Below, in pieces: positions 46,936 to 53,555 of a DNA stretch of 53,555 nucleotides. The translations under genes were made by a program, and so were the position numbers. Where the stretch lies: positions 1 through 53,555 of the forward strand of contig CAZJLS010000003.1 of NCBI GenBank assembly GCA_964547125.1. The letters run 5' to 3'. The notes under the pieces were generated by a model. The model saw only the letters and a program-made list of their open reading frames with translations. It made no database searches and was not told where the DNA came from. The stretch's first letter is position 1. Every line of letters starts with the position of its first letter. The DNA comes from Methanobrevibacter_A sp964547125. Lineage in GTDB: Archaea > Methanobacteriota > Methanobacteria > Methanobacteriales > Methanobacteriaceae.

Positions 46936-47862
46936 TTAAATGTATTCTAACCAATTGTATTTATCTTCAACTTTGGCTTCAACTATATCGAAGAATGCTG
47001 TTTGTATTTCTTCGGTTATTGGTCCTCTGCTTCCTATTCCTATTTCTCTTCCATCTACAGATCTTATAGGTGTTACTTCTGCAGCAGATCCTGTGAAGAA
47101 TAGTTCATCTGCAATGTATAGTGATTCTCTTTGTATTGGTCTTTCGATGACTTCGTATCCTAAATCTTTTGCAATTTGTATTATTGTTGCTCGTGTTATA
47201 CCATCTAATACTGAAGAGGATAATGTTGGTGTGTAGATTTTTTCGTTTTTAATCATGAATATGTTTTCTCCACTTCCTTCTCCAACATGTCCTTGATAAT
47301 CTAGTTGTATACATTCATCAAATCCGTTTTCTGCTGCTTCCATTTTAGCTAATTGTGAGTTCATATAGTTTGCAGCGGCTTTTGCTAGTGTTGGTAATGT
47401 GTCTGGTGCTGGTTTTCTCCAGGATGATACTCCTACTTTAACACCTTTTGTCATTCCTTCTTCTCCAAGGTAAGATCCCCATTCCCATGCAGCTATTGCT
47501 GTGGTTACTGGACAGTTTATTGGTGTTACTCCTAGTTCTCCGTATCCTCTGAAACTTATTGGACGAATGTAACATGATTTTAAGTTATTAATTCTAACGG
47601 TTTCTTTTATAGCTTCACTAATTTCTTCTTTTGTGTTAGGTATTGGCATATTGTATATTTTTGCAGAGTTGAATAATCTGTCTACATGATCTTTTAAACG
47701 GAATATACCTGAACCGTTTTTGTTTTCATAACATCTTAGTCCTTCAAATACAGCTGAACCGTAATGAACTACATGTGATAATACATGAATATTAGCATCT
47801 TCCCATTTTACAAATTCTCCGTTCATCCATATTTTTATGTTTTTATCATCGTCCCATGCCAT
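46936..47862 (-). CDS. ilvE: Branched-chain amino acid aminotransferase
   Basis: A 308-residue fold-type IV PLP enzyme that carries out the last step of valine, leucine and isoleucine synthesis. SAVFEGLRCYENKNG near residue 33, SCYIRPISFRGYGELGV near 100, the PLP lysine in LAKAAANYMNSQLAK near 160, and the Glu-containing VGEGSGENIFMI near 193 are all present. GGTGAT precedes the ATG. It is upstream of uppP by 28 bases. With IlvB, IlvN, IlvC and IlvD in this window it completes the shared valine/isoleucine pathway. Confidence 0.96.
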   Translation of the reverse strand: MAWDDDKNIKIWMNGEFVKWEDANIHVLSHVVHYGSAVFEGLRCYENKNGSGIFRLKDHVDRLFNSAKIYNMPIPNTKEEISEAIKETVRINNLKSCYIRPISFRGYGELGVTPINCPVTTAIAAWEWGSYLGEEGMTKGVKVGVSSWRKPAPDTLPTLAKAAANYMNSQLAKMEAAENGFDECIQLDYQGHVGEGSGENIFMIKNEKIYTPTLSSSVLDGITRATIIQIAKDLGYEVIERPIQRESLYIADELFFTGSAAEVTPIRSVDGREIGIGSRGPITEEIQTAFFDIVEAKVEDKYNWLEYI

Positions 47863-48037
47863 TTTATCACCATTATAAATTTTTTATATTCTATTAATAT
47901 TTTATTTAATTTTTTTATTAATTATATATTTCCATTAATTTTTTAAGGAAAAGAATAGTTTATATTTTGGAAATTAATTTAGAAAAAAATAGTTTTTAAT
48001 AATATTGGTTTAAAAATTGAGAAAAAATTAGAAATAG

Positions 48038-48109
48038 TGGTTCCGACGAGATTTGAACTCGTGATCCCCTCCTTGTAAGGGAGGTATCATACCCCTAGAC
48101 CACGGAACC
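48038..48109 (-). tRNA. tRNA-Val (anticodon UAC)
   Basis: A 72-base cloverleaf reads on the minus strand from 48109 to 48038. The acceptor stem GGTTCCG/CGGAACC is fully paired, the anticodon stem CCTCC/GGAGG encloses the loop CTTACAA with anticodon TAC, and the T arm ACGAG-TTCGAAT-CTCGT is canonical. The D arm is a short 3-bp stem. The discriminator base is A and the CCA end is not encoded. It reads GUA and probably other valine codons. Confidence 0.96.
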
Positions 48110-48136
48110 ATTAACATTAAACTTTATGTATTTAAT

Positions 48137-48146
48137 CATATATAAA
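48137..48146 (-). promoter_or_regulatory. TATA box of tRNA-Val
   Basis: TTTATATATG on the minus strand, centred about 32 bases before the mature tRNA 5' end, fits the archaeal TATA box and spacing for a short 5' leader. Confidence 0.6.
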
Positions 48147-48181
48147 CATTACTATTTAATAAAAAAAATAAGAAAAAAATT

Positions 48182-49141
48182 CTATAATATTACAAGTAAC
48201 ATTAATAGAATTAATGAAATAAAGAATATTATAGTTCCTTTAATTAATATTTGTGCACTTTCCCTATCAAATAATAATACAAATCCATAAGATAATGCAA
48301 GAGCAATTAACAATTCAACAGCACCTGCAATTGCTGTGGATATACCAGTAAACATTGTTAATAACGTAGATATAAGATATGAAATTATCACAACAAGAAT
48401 AATTAAAACAATAGTATTACTAAGATAAGGTCTTAATCTTTCAAGAAAACTTGGCATACGAATATTAGGACTATTGATACCACCACTTAAATTAGGCCTA
48501 TTACTTATAAATTGCCTACCACCATTATTATTCTGAGTTTGTTTATTCAAAATACTTCCACTAGAATTTTTAGCGGAATTTTTACCTCTGAAAAAACTAC
48601 GGTTAGTATTAGTAGTTTCAGGTGGAATATAGTCACGATTTAAGAATTCTCTAACAACTTCCTCATCATCAGGAGTTTGTTCAGTAGTAGTTGGTCGTAT
48701 AATTTCATCTTTACCTGTTTCAATATCCTCAGGTATTCTATTAGCACCAACATCAGGTTCTTCTTGAGGCTTATTATTCTTCTTATATTTTTTAGCTAAT
48801 TCTATTAATCCTTCTCTGTCAACTAGTTTAATATTTTTTAATTCTGAATATCTTATCGCTTCAGGTGAAAAACTGCTACTAGTCACAATAGTTATTTTAG
48901 AAGCATTTAATAAGTCTTTAACTTCTTCCATTTCCATTAAAACATCTACACCAACATCAAATTCTTCTTCGTAGTTTTTACATGCTACAACTACTCCAAT
49001 TTCTCCAGTAGATGATGGAAGAACAGCATAAATATCAACATTTTGTTTTGTGGTTTTAAAGTTTGTATACACATTAAAACCTGAATCCTCCATTACTTTA
49101 GCTATAAATTTTATTAATTGTTGTTTTTCCAAGATTTTCAC
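48182..49141 (-). CDS. Membrane protein with an N-terminal restriction-endonuclease-like domain
   Basis: A 319-residue protein. Residues about 5-115 resemble the Mrr/restriction-endonuclease-like fold: Glu 18 in the first helix, Asp 36 in NVDIYAV and Lys 55 in VVVACKNY align with the PD-(D/E)xK core. The residue two before the lysine is Ala 53 where Glu or Gln is usual, so nuclease activity is doubtful. A charged, Asn/Pro-rich linker (about 120-220) leads to three membrane helices (about 233-253, 262-283, 301-319). The start is GTG at 49141; however GGTGA overlaps it, so TTG at 49132 is an equally good start. It could be a defence or a membrane-associated housekeeping protein; context does not decide. 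Confidence 0.7.
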   Translation of the reverse strand: MKILEKQQLIKFIAKVMEDSGFNVYTNFKTTKQNVDIYAVLPSSTGEIGVVVACKNYEEEFDVGVDVLMEMEEVKDLLNASKITIVTSSSFSPEAIRYSELKNIKLVDREGLIELAKKYKKNNKPQEEPDVGANRIPEDIETGKDEIIRPTTTEQTPDDEEVVREFLNRDYIPPETTNTNRSFFRGKNSAKNSSGSILNKQTQNNNGGRQFISNRPNLSGGINSPNIRMPSFLERLRPYLSNTIVLIILVVIISYLISTLLTMFTGISTAIAGAVELLIALALSYGFVLLFDRESAQILIKGTIIFFISLILLMLLVIL

Positions 49142-49378
49142 CCTGTGTTATACTTAAATATTATAAAATAAAACTTAATACAAATCTCTATTCATTAAAT
49201 AATTGCATTAAGAAAAAAATAATTATGAAAAAATTTTTTAAAATAGTATTTTATATTTATAATTAATAGTGATATATAAAAATTATTTTTTTTAAGATAA
49301 TCTATTAAAATTTTTTCAAAAATTAATATAAATTAGTTTAATTATTAAATATTATTTCTTACTAAATATTATAATATT

Positions 49379-50149
49379 ATGAAAAAAGTTTTAATTACAA
49401 ATGATGATGGTGTTTTATCATCAGGAATTCTTGCTGCAAAAAATGCAGTTGAAAACATGGCAGATGTAACTATTGTAGCACCTGTAACTCAACAAAGTGC
49501 TATTGGAAGGGCATTAACATTGTTTACACCATTAAGAATAAATAAACTGACTTTAGACGATGGTTTTGAAGCATTCTCAGTTTCAGGAACACCTGCAGAT
49601 GCTGTTCAACTAGGAATACTTGAAATTATGGATGAAAAACCTGATTTACTAATATCCGGAATTAATGTAGGACATAACACAGGTAGATTAGAATTAACAT
49701 CATCAGGAACAATAAGTGCAGCAATGGAAGCAGCATCAATGGGAATACCAGCAATTGCAGTTTCACAACAAGTAACCAACGATGAAATTAAATTTGAAAG
49801 AAGAGTTAACCTAAACTTTGATTTTACAAAAAAAATATTATCAAAAATAGTTAAAAAAGTCTTAAAAAAAGGACTACCAAAAGGAACAGACCTATTAAAC
49901 TTAAACATACCATCACATCCAAAAAGCGAAGAAATATTAATAACAAAACTTGGAGAAAGAATGTATACTCCAATTATACATAAAAGAACAGATCCAAGAG
50001 GTAAACCATACTATTGGATTGGAGGAGAATCATTTGAAAATGACCCTGAAGGAACAGATGGATATGGTATGAAAATACTTAAACAACCAACATTAACCCC
50101 TTTAAAATTAGATTGTACTGGAAATTTAGAGTATCTCGAAAAATGGTAA
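49379..50149 (+). CDS. surE: 5'/3'-nucleotidase SurE
   Basis: A 256-residue metal-dependent phosphatase of nucleoside monophosphates. TNDDG (residues 7-11) supplies the metal-binding Asp pair, VSGTPADAVQLGI is near residue 68, and LLISGINVGHN supplies the metal Asn near 98. The following TSSGTISAAMEA is the substrate loop. There is no ribosome-binding site before the ATG, so the message may be leaderless. It is followed by a small convergent ORF and is not in an operon. Its role in nucleotide salvage or stress is inferred from the family. Confidence 0.95.
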   Translation: MKKVLITNDDGVLSSGILAAKNAVENMADVTIVAPVTQQSAIGRALTLFTPLRINKLTLDDGFEAFSVSGTPADAVQLGILEIMDEKPDLLISGINVGHNTGRLELTSSGTISAAMEAASMGIPAIAVSQQVTNDEIKFERRVNLNFDFTKKILSKIVKKVLKKGLPKGTDLLNLNIPSHPKSEEILITKLGERMYTPIIHKRTDPRGKPYYWIGGESFENDPEGTDGYGMKILKQPTLTPLKLDCTGNLEYLEKW

Positions 50150-50161
50150 AAGAATAGTGTT

Positions 50162-50308
50162 TTATTTTATATTCATTTGTTTTAAAATTTTATCTCTTTC
50201 TTTTCGCAATCCATCAAGTTTTTCTTTATCTTCACATCCTTCCTTTTCAAGTTTAGCTAGTGTTGTAGTAATTGCTTGTAAAGTACTTTCTAATTGATTT
50301 ATAGGCAT
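50162..50308 (-). CDS. 48-residue acidic/basic helical protein, unknown
   Basis: A short reading frame supported by GGAGG nine bases before its ATG. The translation begins MPINQLESTLQAITTTLAKL and ends ILKQMNIK, rich in Lys, Glu and Leu, and consistent with a helical hairpin or short coiled coil. It has one cysteine and no membrane segment. It is convergent with surE, whose stop is 12 bases away. I do not recognise the family. The strong ribosome-binding site and clean amphipathic pattern make it a likely real gene. Confidence 0.6.
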   Translation of the reverse strand: MPINQLESTLQAITTTLAKLEKEGCEDKEKLDGLRKERDKILKQMNIK

Positions 50309-50596
50309 ACTATTTCGCCTCCACTAATTTTTTTTATAAAATAAATTTTTTTTAATACTTATTTTTTAATTCTCTTTTTATAGCTATAAATAAATTTATA
50401 TTTTTCGATGGAAAATATGAAGTATATAAGAAAAAATAGAATTAATATGGAAATTCTCTTTTAGTTCCATAAGAATTTATATTTTTTTATAATTTTCATA
50501 ACTAAATCATAGAGATATAAAATTATAAATGAATATATTTAAAAAGATTAAAAAAATAAAATACAATTAAAAAAAAATTTTGGAGTATAATTAATA

Positions 50597-50797
50597 ATGA
50601 GTTCTGATGTTCAAATAAGTAAAAAATTTGAAAAATTTTTCGGAAAAGATGCAATTTTAAAATTCAAAAATGGGGACGAAATAGAAGGTAAACTTGTAAC
50701 CATTGATAATTTTCTAAACACTGTTCTTAATGTTAACGGTGATTTAAAAGTTATAAAAGGTGGAAAAGTTCTTTTCATATCCATAGTCGATGAATAA
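50597..50797 (+). CDS. Sm-like (LSm) RNA-binding protein
   Basis: A 66-residue protein that matches the Sm fold. The Sm1 motif covers about residues 15-45 (AILKFKNGDEIEGKLVTIDNFLN, with the conserved Gly and the D...N pair) and the Sm2 motif is KVIKGGKVLFISIV near 52-65. Archaeal Sm proteins form heptameric rings that bind U-rich RNA. It is slightly shorter than usual and lacks the N-terminal helix extension. GGAG precedes the ATG. It converges with the CobT-family gene. Confidence 0.8.
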   Translation: MSSDVQISKKFEKFFGKDAILKFKNGDEIEGKLVTIDNFLNTVLNVNGDLKVIKGGKVLFISIVDE

Positions 50798-50814
50798 GAA
50801 AAAAACTTTCATAT

Positions 50815-51888
50815 TTAACTATTTTTAACTTCTTTAACAATATTATCTCTAATTTCTTCTATACTATGCCCTTTTAATAATGCTAAAAACATTGACCCTC
50901 CAGCTCCTGCTCCTTCTTTAACAAAACCTTTAGCATAATATTTCAATGCATTATGATCTGTTTTTTCAAATCCAGGGTCAACTACACAAACTGTTATATT
51001 ATCATCGATTTGTTTTACAATATTTAATAAATCTGCTGACTCATCATTTGCAACATAAGCCGTTGTTGCAATAATAACTCTTGAAAAATCAAAATCAGGA
51101 TCTATACTTTTTATTAATGCACAAACTGCAGTCATTTGTGTTCCACCAGCAAGTACAATAGGTTTTTTACTTCCCATAGTTATTCCTGCAATTGCAGGAA
51201 TTATATTATCTCCAACACTTTTAACTGCATCAAAAGGTGATAATAAATCATCTTTATTTCTTATTCCAGCATTTTTAAGCCCTTCATTAACTAAACTTAT
51301 TTTTAAATCGTGTGGATTTTCAGGAGATGCACCACTAACTTTATATTCAGCATCATAACCTAATGCTTTCAAAACACCTAAAGCAGTTGTTGTTCCACCC
51401 GGCATACTTTCCCCAATAACAATATAATCATGGAATTCTTCAAAATCTAAACCTTCTTCTATACTATTGTAATATATTTCTTCTGCATTTTCAACAGCAT
51501 TCCCTGTTCGTATATCCTTTGCATATTCACTTCCCACATCTGTTGTTTTGATTGTTGGATTTATTTCACATCCTGCATTAACAATTAAAAAAGGCACTCT
51601 GCTTAATGTTAGTGTTGCTTTTGTTAATAATGCAGGTGTTGGGAATTTCTCCCCATCTATTATTGCTTCAGGAATATTATCTGTACATCTTACTTCTCCA
51701 ACAGTCATTAACTCAGCATCCGCAGCAGGTGTGTATTTGGTGTCTTCTGGTGTTGCACCTGCAAGACTTATACCAGGAATTTTTGAAGTTTCACTAGTTC
51801 CAATTACACAAATAAATGCAGAATTGTTCATTGTTTTTAATTTTTTAGGTAATTCATCAGATCCGTATATTGTTAATCCATCTATCAA
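50815..51888 (-). CDS. CobT-family nicotinate-nucleotide-dependent phosphoribosyltransferase (archaeal UPF0284 type)
   Basis: A 357-residue cytoplasmic enzyme resembling archaeal CobT-like proteins, which are thought to activate the lower-ligand base of cobamides by transferring ribose phosphate from nicotinate mononucleotide. Characteristic segments are GISLAGATPEDTKYTPAADAE near residue 40, VIGESMPGGTTTALGVL near 157, and VLAGGTQMTAVCALI near 250. The start is TTG, with GTGATT five bases upstream. No other cobamide gene is nearby. The archaeal family is less well studied than bacterial CobT, so the reaction is inferred. Confidence 0.85.
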   Translation of the reverse strand: MIDGLTIYGSDELPKKLKTMNNSAFICVIGTSETSKIPGISLAGATPEDTKYTPAADAELMTVGEVRCTDNIPEAIIDGEKFPTPALLTKATLTLSRVPFLIVNAGCEINPTIKTTDVGSEYAKDIRTGNAVENAEEIYYNSIEEGLDFEEFHDYIVIGESMPGGTTTALGVLKALGYDAEYKVSGASPENPHDLKISLVNEGLKNAGIRNKDDLLSPFDAVKSVGDNIIPAIAGITMGSKKPIVLAGGTQMTAVCALIKSIDPDFDFSRVIIATTAYVANDESADLLNIVKQIDDNITVCVVDPGFEKTDHNALKYYAKGFVKEGAGAGGSMFLALLKGHSIEEIRDNIVKEVKNS

Positions 51889-52084
51889 GTTTAATCACTC
51901 TCATAAATATAGAAATAATTTAAGATTTTTTTATATTTTTTTTTATATAAATATTATAATTATAATATTTTATTTTAAATTATCTATAATAATATAATCT
52001 AGAAAAAAAATTAAGATTTTAGTAGTGTGTGGAAAACATCCCAAATTCAGTCTTTTTGGATATCTGAAATAAATTTAAAAAAAG

Positions 52085-52129
52085 AAAAGAAAATCTTAAA
52101 AAATAATATAATAAGGTTTAAGCCTTATT
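52085..52129 (-). terminator. Hairpin terminator of the MBL-rubredoxin gene
   Basis: On the minus strand AATAAGG (52129-52123) pairs with CCTTATT (52116-52110), overlapping the stop codon, and a T-rich stretch follows. This is a plausible intrinsic terminator. Confidence 0.6.
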
Positions 52130-53077
52130 AAACTTACTTTTATTTTGTCTGCAACGTGGACATCTCCAATCATCTGGTAAATCTTCAAATTTAGTTCCTG
52201 CAGGTATATCATTCTCAGGGTCACCAAGTTCGGGATCATAAGTATAACCACAAACAGAACATACATATTTACCAGTACCTTCTCCAAAATTAATATCTAT
52301 TTTTGGAAGGATACTTTCAGGAGGATTATTTAAATCAATAATCTTCTTATTTTCAAGATTTTCATAACCTAAAGGGGTGTGTGTTGATAAATAAATAGTG
52401 TCATGTTCTGAAATAAATTTTCTAACATTATCTAAAGTTTCACGTGCTGTTTTAACATCATCAAATACAATAGATAATTTATTTTCATATAAAGCTTCAT
52501 CAGTATAAGTTATATCTCCATGGAACATATAAAATAAATCTTCCTCTTCAGCAATAACAATAGAATTACCAAAAGTATGGCCTTTAGCTTCAATAAAATA
52601 AATATTATCTGCAATTTTTAAAGATTTTTTAAAATTATAATAAGGTTTATCCTCAAATTCAACTTTAACAATATTATCCCCATCAATTTCTAACTCATCT
52701 GCATCTAGTTTAGAAATAAATATCTTAGCATTTGGGAAACTTCGTAACTCCCCAGTATGATCAGCATGTTTATGAGTTACAAGAATTTTATCCACATCTT
52801 CTTTTTTATAACCTGCTTTTTCTAATGCTGTAACATAATCATCAACAATATTTCCCATAAATATTGGTGTTGTTTCATCAGGTATAACTTCTGGAGTTTC
52901 TTTTGGCATTCCAGTATCTATAAGAATGACTTCATCACCAGTATCAATTAAGAAGTTTTGTAAACTTGAACGGTATTTAATTTCATCATTGAATTTTTCT
53001 ATTCCTTCTTCTCCACCAAAAGCAAATGGTTGATTCATATAACCATTATCATATAATTTAATAGCTTTAAATTCCAT
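52118..53077 (-). CDS. Metallo-beta-lactamase fold hydrolase fused to rubredoxin
   Basis: A 319-residue cytoplasmic fusion. Residues about 1-260 are a lactonase-like metallo-beta-lactamase domain with the metal motif THKHADHTG near residue 97, GHTFGN near 163 and HGDITY near 180. Residues about 268-319 are a rubredoxin: CSVCGYTYDPELGDPE and DDWRCPRCRQNK give the four iron-binding Cys, though Arg replaces the Gly after the last Cys. No flavodoxin domain is present, unlike flavodiiron proteins. An oxygen, NO or small-molecule reductase role is possible but unproven. The frame extends 19 codons upstream; ATG at 53077 is chosen for the GAGG nine bases before it. It appears monocistronic. Confidence 0.88.
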   Translation of the reverse strand: MEFKAIKLYDNGYMNQPFAFGGEEGIEKFNDEIKYRSSLQNFLIDTGDEVILIDTGMPKETPEVIPDETTPIFMGNIVDDYVTALEKAGYKKEDVDKILVTHKHADHTGELRSFPNAKIFISKLDADELEIDGDNIVKVEFEDKPYYNFKKSLKIADNIYFIEAKGHTFGNSIVIAEEEDLFYMFHGDITYTDEALYENKLSIVFDDVKTARETLDNVRKFISEHDTIYLSTHTPLGYENLENKKIIDLNNPPESILPKIDINFGEGTGKYVCSVCGYTYDPELGDPENDIPAGTKFEDLPDDWRCPRCRQNKSKFNKA

Positions 53078-53555
53078 AATAATATTCCTCACAGTCAAAA
53101 TTATTAAAATTCTTTTTATAATAATATTTAGCAATGTTGTTATTTTAATTTTGTTTTTCTAATTTTAAACATTCATTGTTCCTATTAAAAATTATACAAT
53201 CAACTATAATAATAGAAAATAGGGCAAAATTAGATGGTTGATATACAGATTTTTACACTGCGAAAGCTAATAAATTTATTTTATGAAGAATTATACTAAA
53301 GTTTTAGAAAAAATTAAATGCTGAACAAATATTTTAATTAAAAAAAATATTGAAAAAAAATTTTATATATGTCTTTAGATAAAAAATAAAGAAATTTCAT
53401 AAGTTTACATATAATTAAACCCATAAAAAATCCTCAAAATTATCACTATTTTCTTAAAGTTAAACACCTTATCATAGAAAAATCTATGAATATTCTTATG
53501 TTTTATCTAAAAAAATACAACTGCAAAAAAAATTTTAAAAAAAGATTTTTTTTAT
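53078..53555. other. 478-base AT-rich region at the window end
   Basis: Upstream of the MBL-rubredoxin gene. Beyond that gene's ribosome-binding site and a presumed promoter I see no gene, RNA or repeat. The next gene lies outside the window. Confidence 0.4.

Noticed and set aside
50446..50471. 7-bp inverted repeat TATGGAA/TTCCATA upstream of the Sm-like gene
   Set aside because: It is short, with a 12-base loop, in very AT-rich DNA. It could be chance and has no T-run or clear position effect.
1..53555. Insertion sequences, prophage or integrase-borne islands
   Set aside because: No transposase, integrase, phage or plasmid gene was found, and no terminal inverted repeats flank the adhesin cluster. 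The single tRNA gene has no adjacent integrase or obvious attachment repeat.

Overview
The window looks like chromosomal DNA of a methanogenic archaeon of the order Methanobacteriales, most probably a Methanosphaera species. This rests on very AT-rich DNA with long A/T runs between genes, archaeal-type promoters and translation starts (GGTGAT/GGAG ribosome-binding sites, frequent TTG/GTG starts), a methanogenesis marker 12 protein, a fused Fae-Hps enzyme, an archaeal threonyl-tRNA synthetase, and a set of giant Asn/Thr-rich adhesin-like proteins typical of gut Methanobacteriales. The species assignment is inference from protein resemblance, not a search.

Layout. 1-3.3 kb (minus strand): hisB, a 2[4Fe-4S] ferredoxin, a ModE-like molybdate/tungstate regulator and a polysaccharide flippase. 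3.4-23.8 kb: a surface-protein island of four giant secreted adhesin-like genes, one on the minus strand and three on the plus strand. They are built from right-handed beta-helix blocks, Ig-like repeats and a shared C-terminal module carrying a RLSSGA(S/N)K...TDY.G core. 23.9-33.4 kb: an iron-sulfur flavoprotein, two small proteins of unknown function, fae-hps, thrS, an ABC exporter whose promoter carries three 20-bp-phased palindromes, a TrmB-type regulator, and an hcp-cupin pair. 33.8-47.9 kb: mostly biosynthesis, with ilvD, signal peptidase I, argS, argF, purD, a RelB/RelE-type module whose toxin frame is broken, ilvB-ilvN-ilvC, methanogenesis marker 12, uppP and ilvE. 48-53.5 kb: tRNA-Val(UAC), a membrane protein with a restriction-endonuclease-like domain, surE, a 48-residue ORF, an Sm-like protein, a CobT-family enzyme, and a metallo-beta-lactamase fold protein fused to rubredoxin.

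How it fits together. All five shared valine/isoleucine enzymes (IlvB, IlvN, IlvC, IlvD, IlvE) lie within 14 kb but in four separate transcription units. The adhesins would be exported by the general secretory pathway and cut by a signal peptidase like the one encoded at 35.6 kb. The flippase and UppP belong to lipid-linked envelope-polymer metabolism. Hcp, the iron-sulfur flavoprotein and the rubredoxin fusion suggest redox or nitrosative-stress defence in a strict anaerobe. Fae-Hps would supply pentose phosphates in an organism expected to lack the oxidative pentose pathway.

The most interesting items are the modular adhesin family with its shared C-terminal module and codon-use mosaicism, the three phased palindromes over the ABC-transporter start site, the frameshifted RelE-type toxin, and the MBL-rubredoxin fusion. 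I saw no insertion sequences, CRISPR arrays, rRNA genes or prophage.
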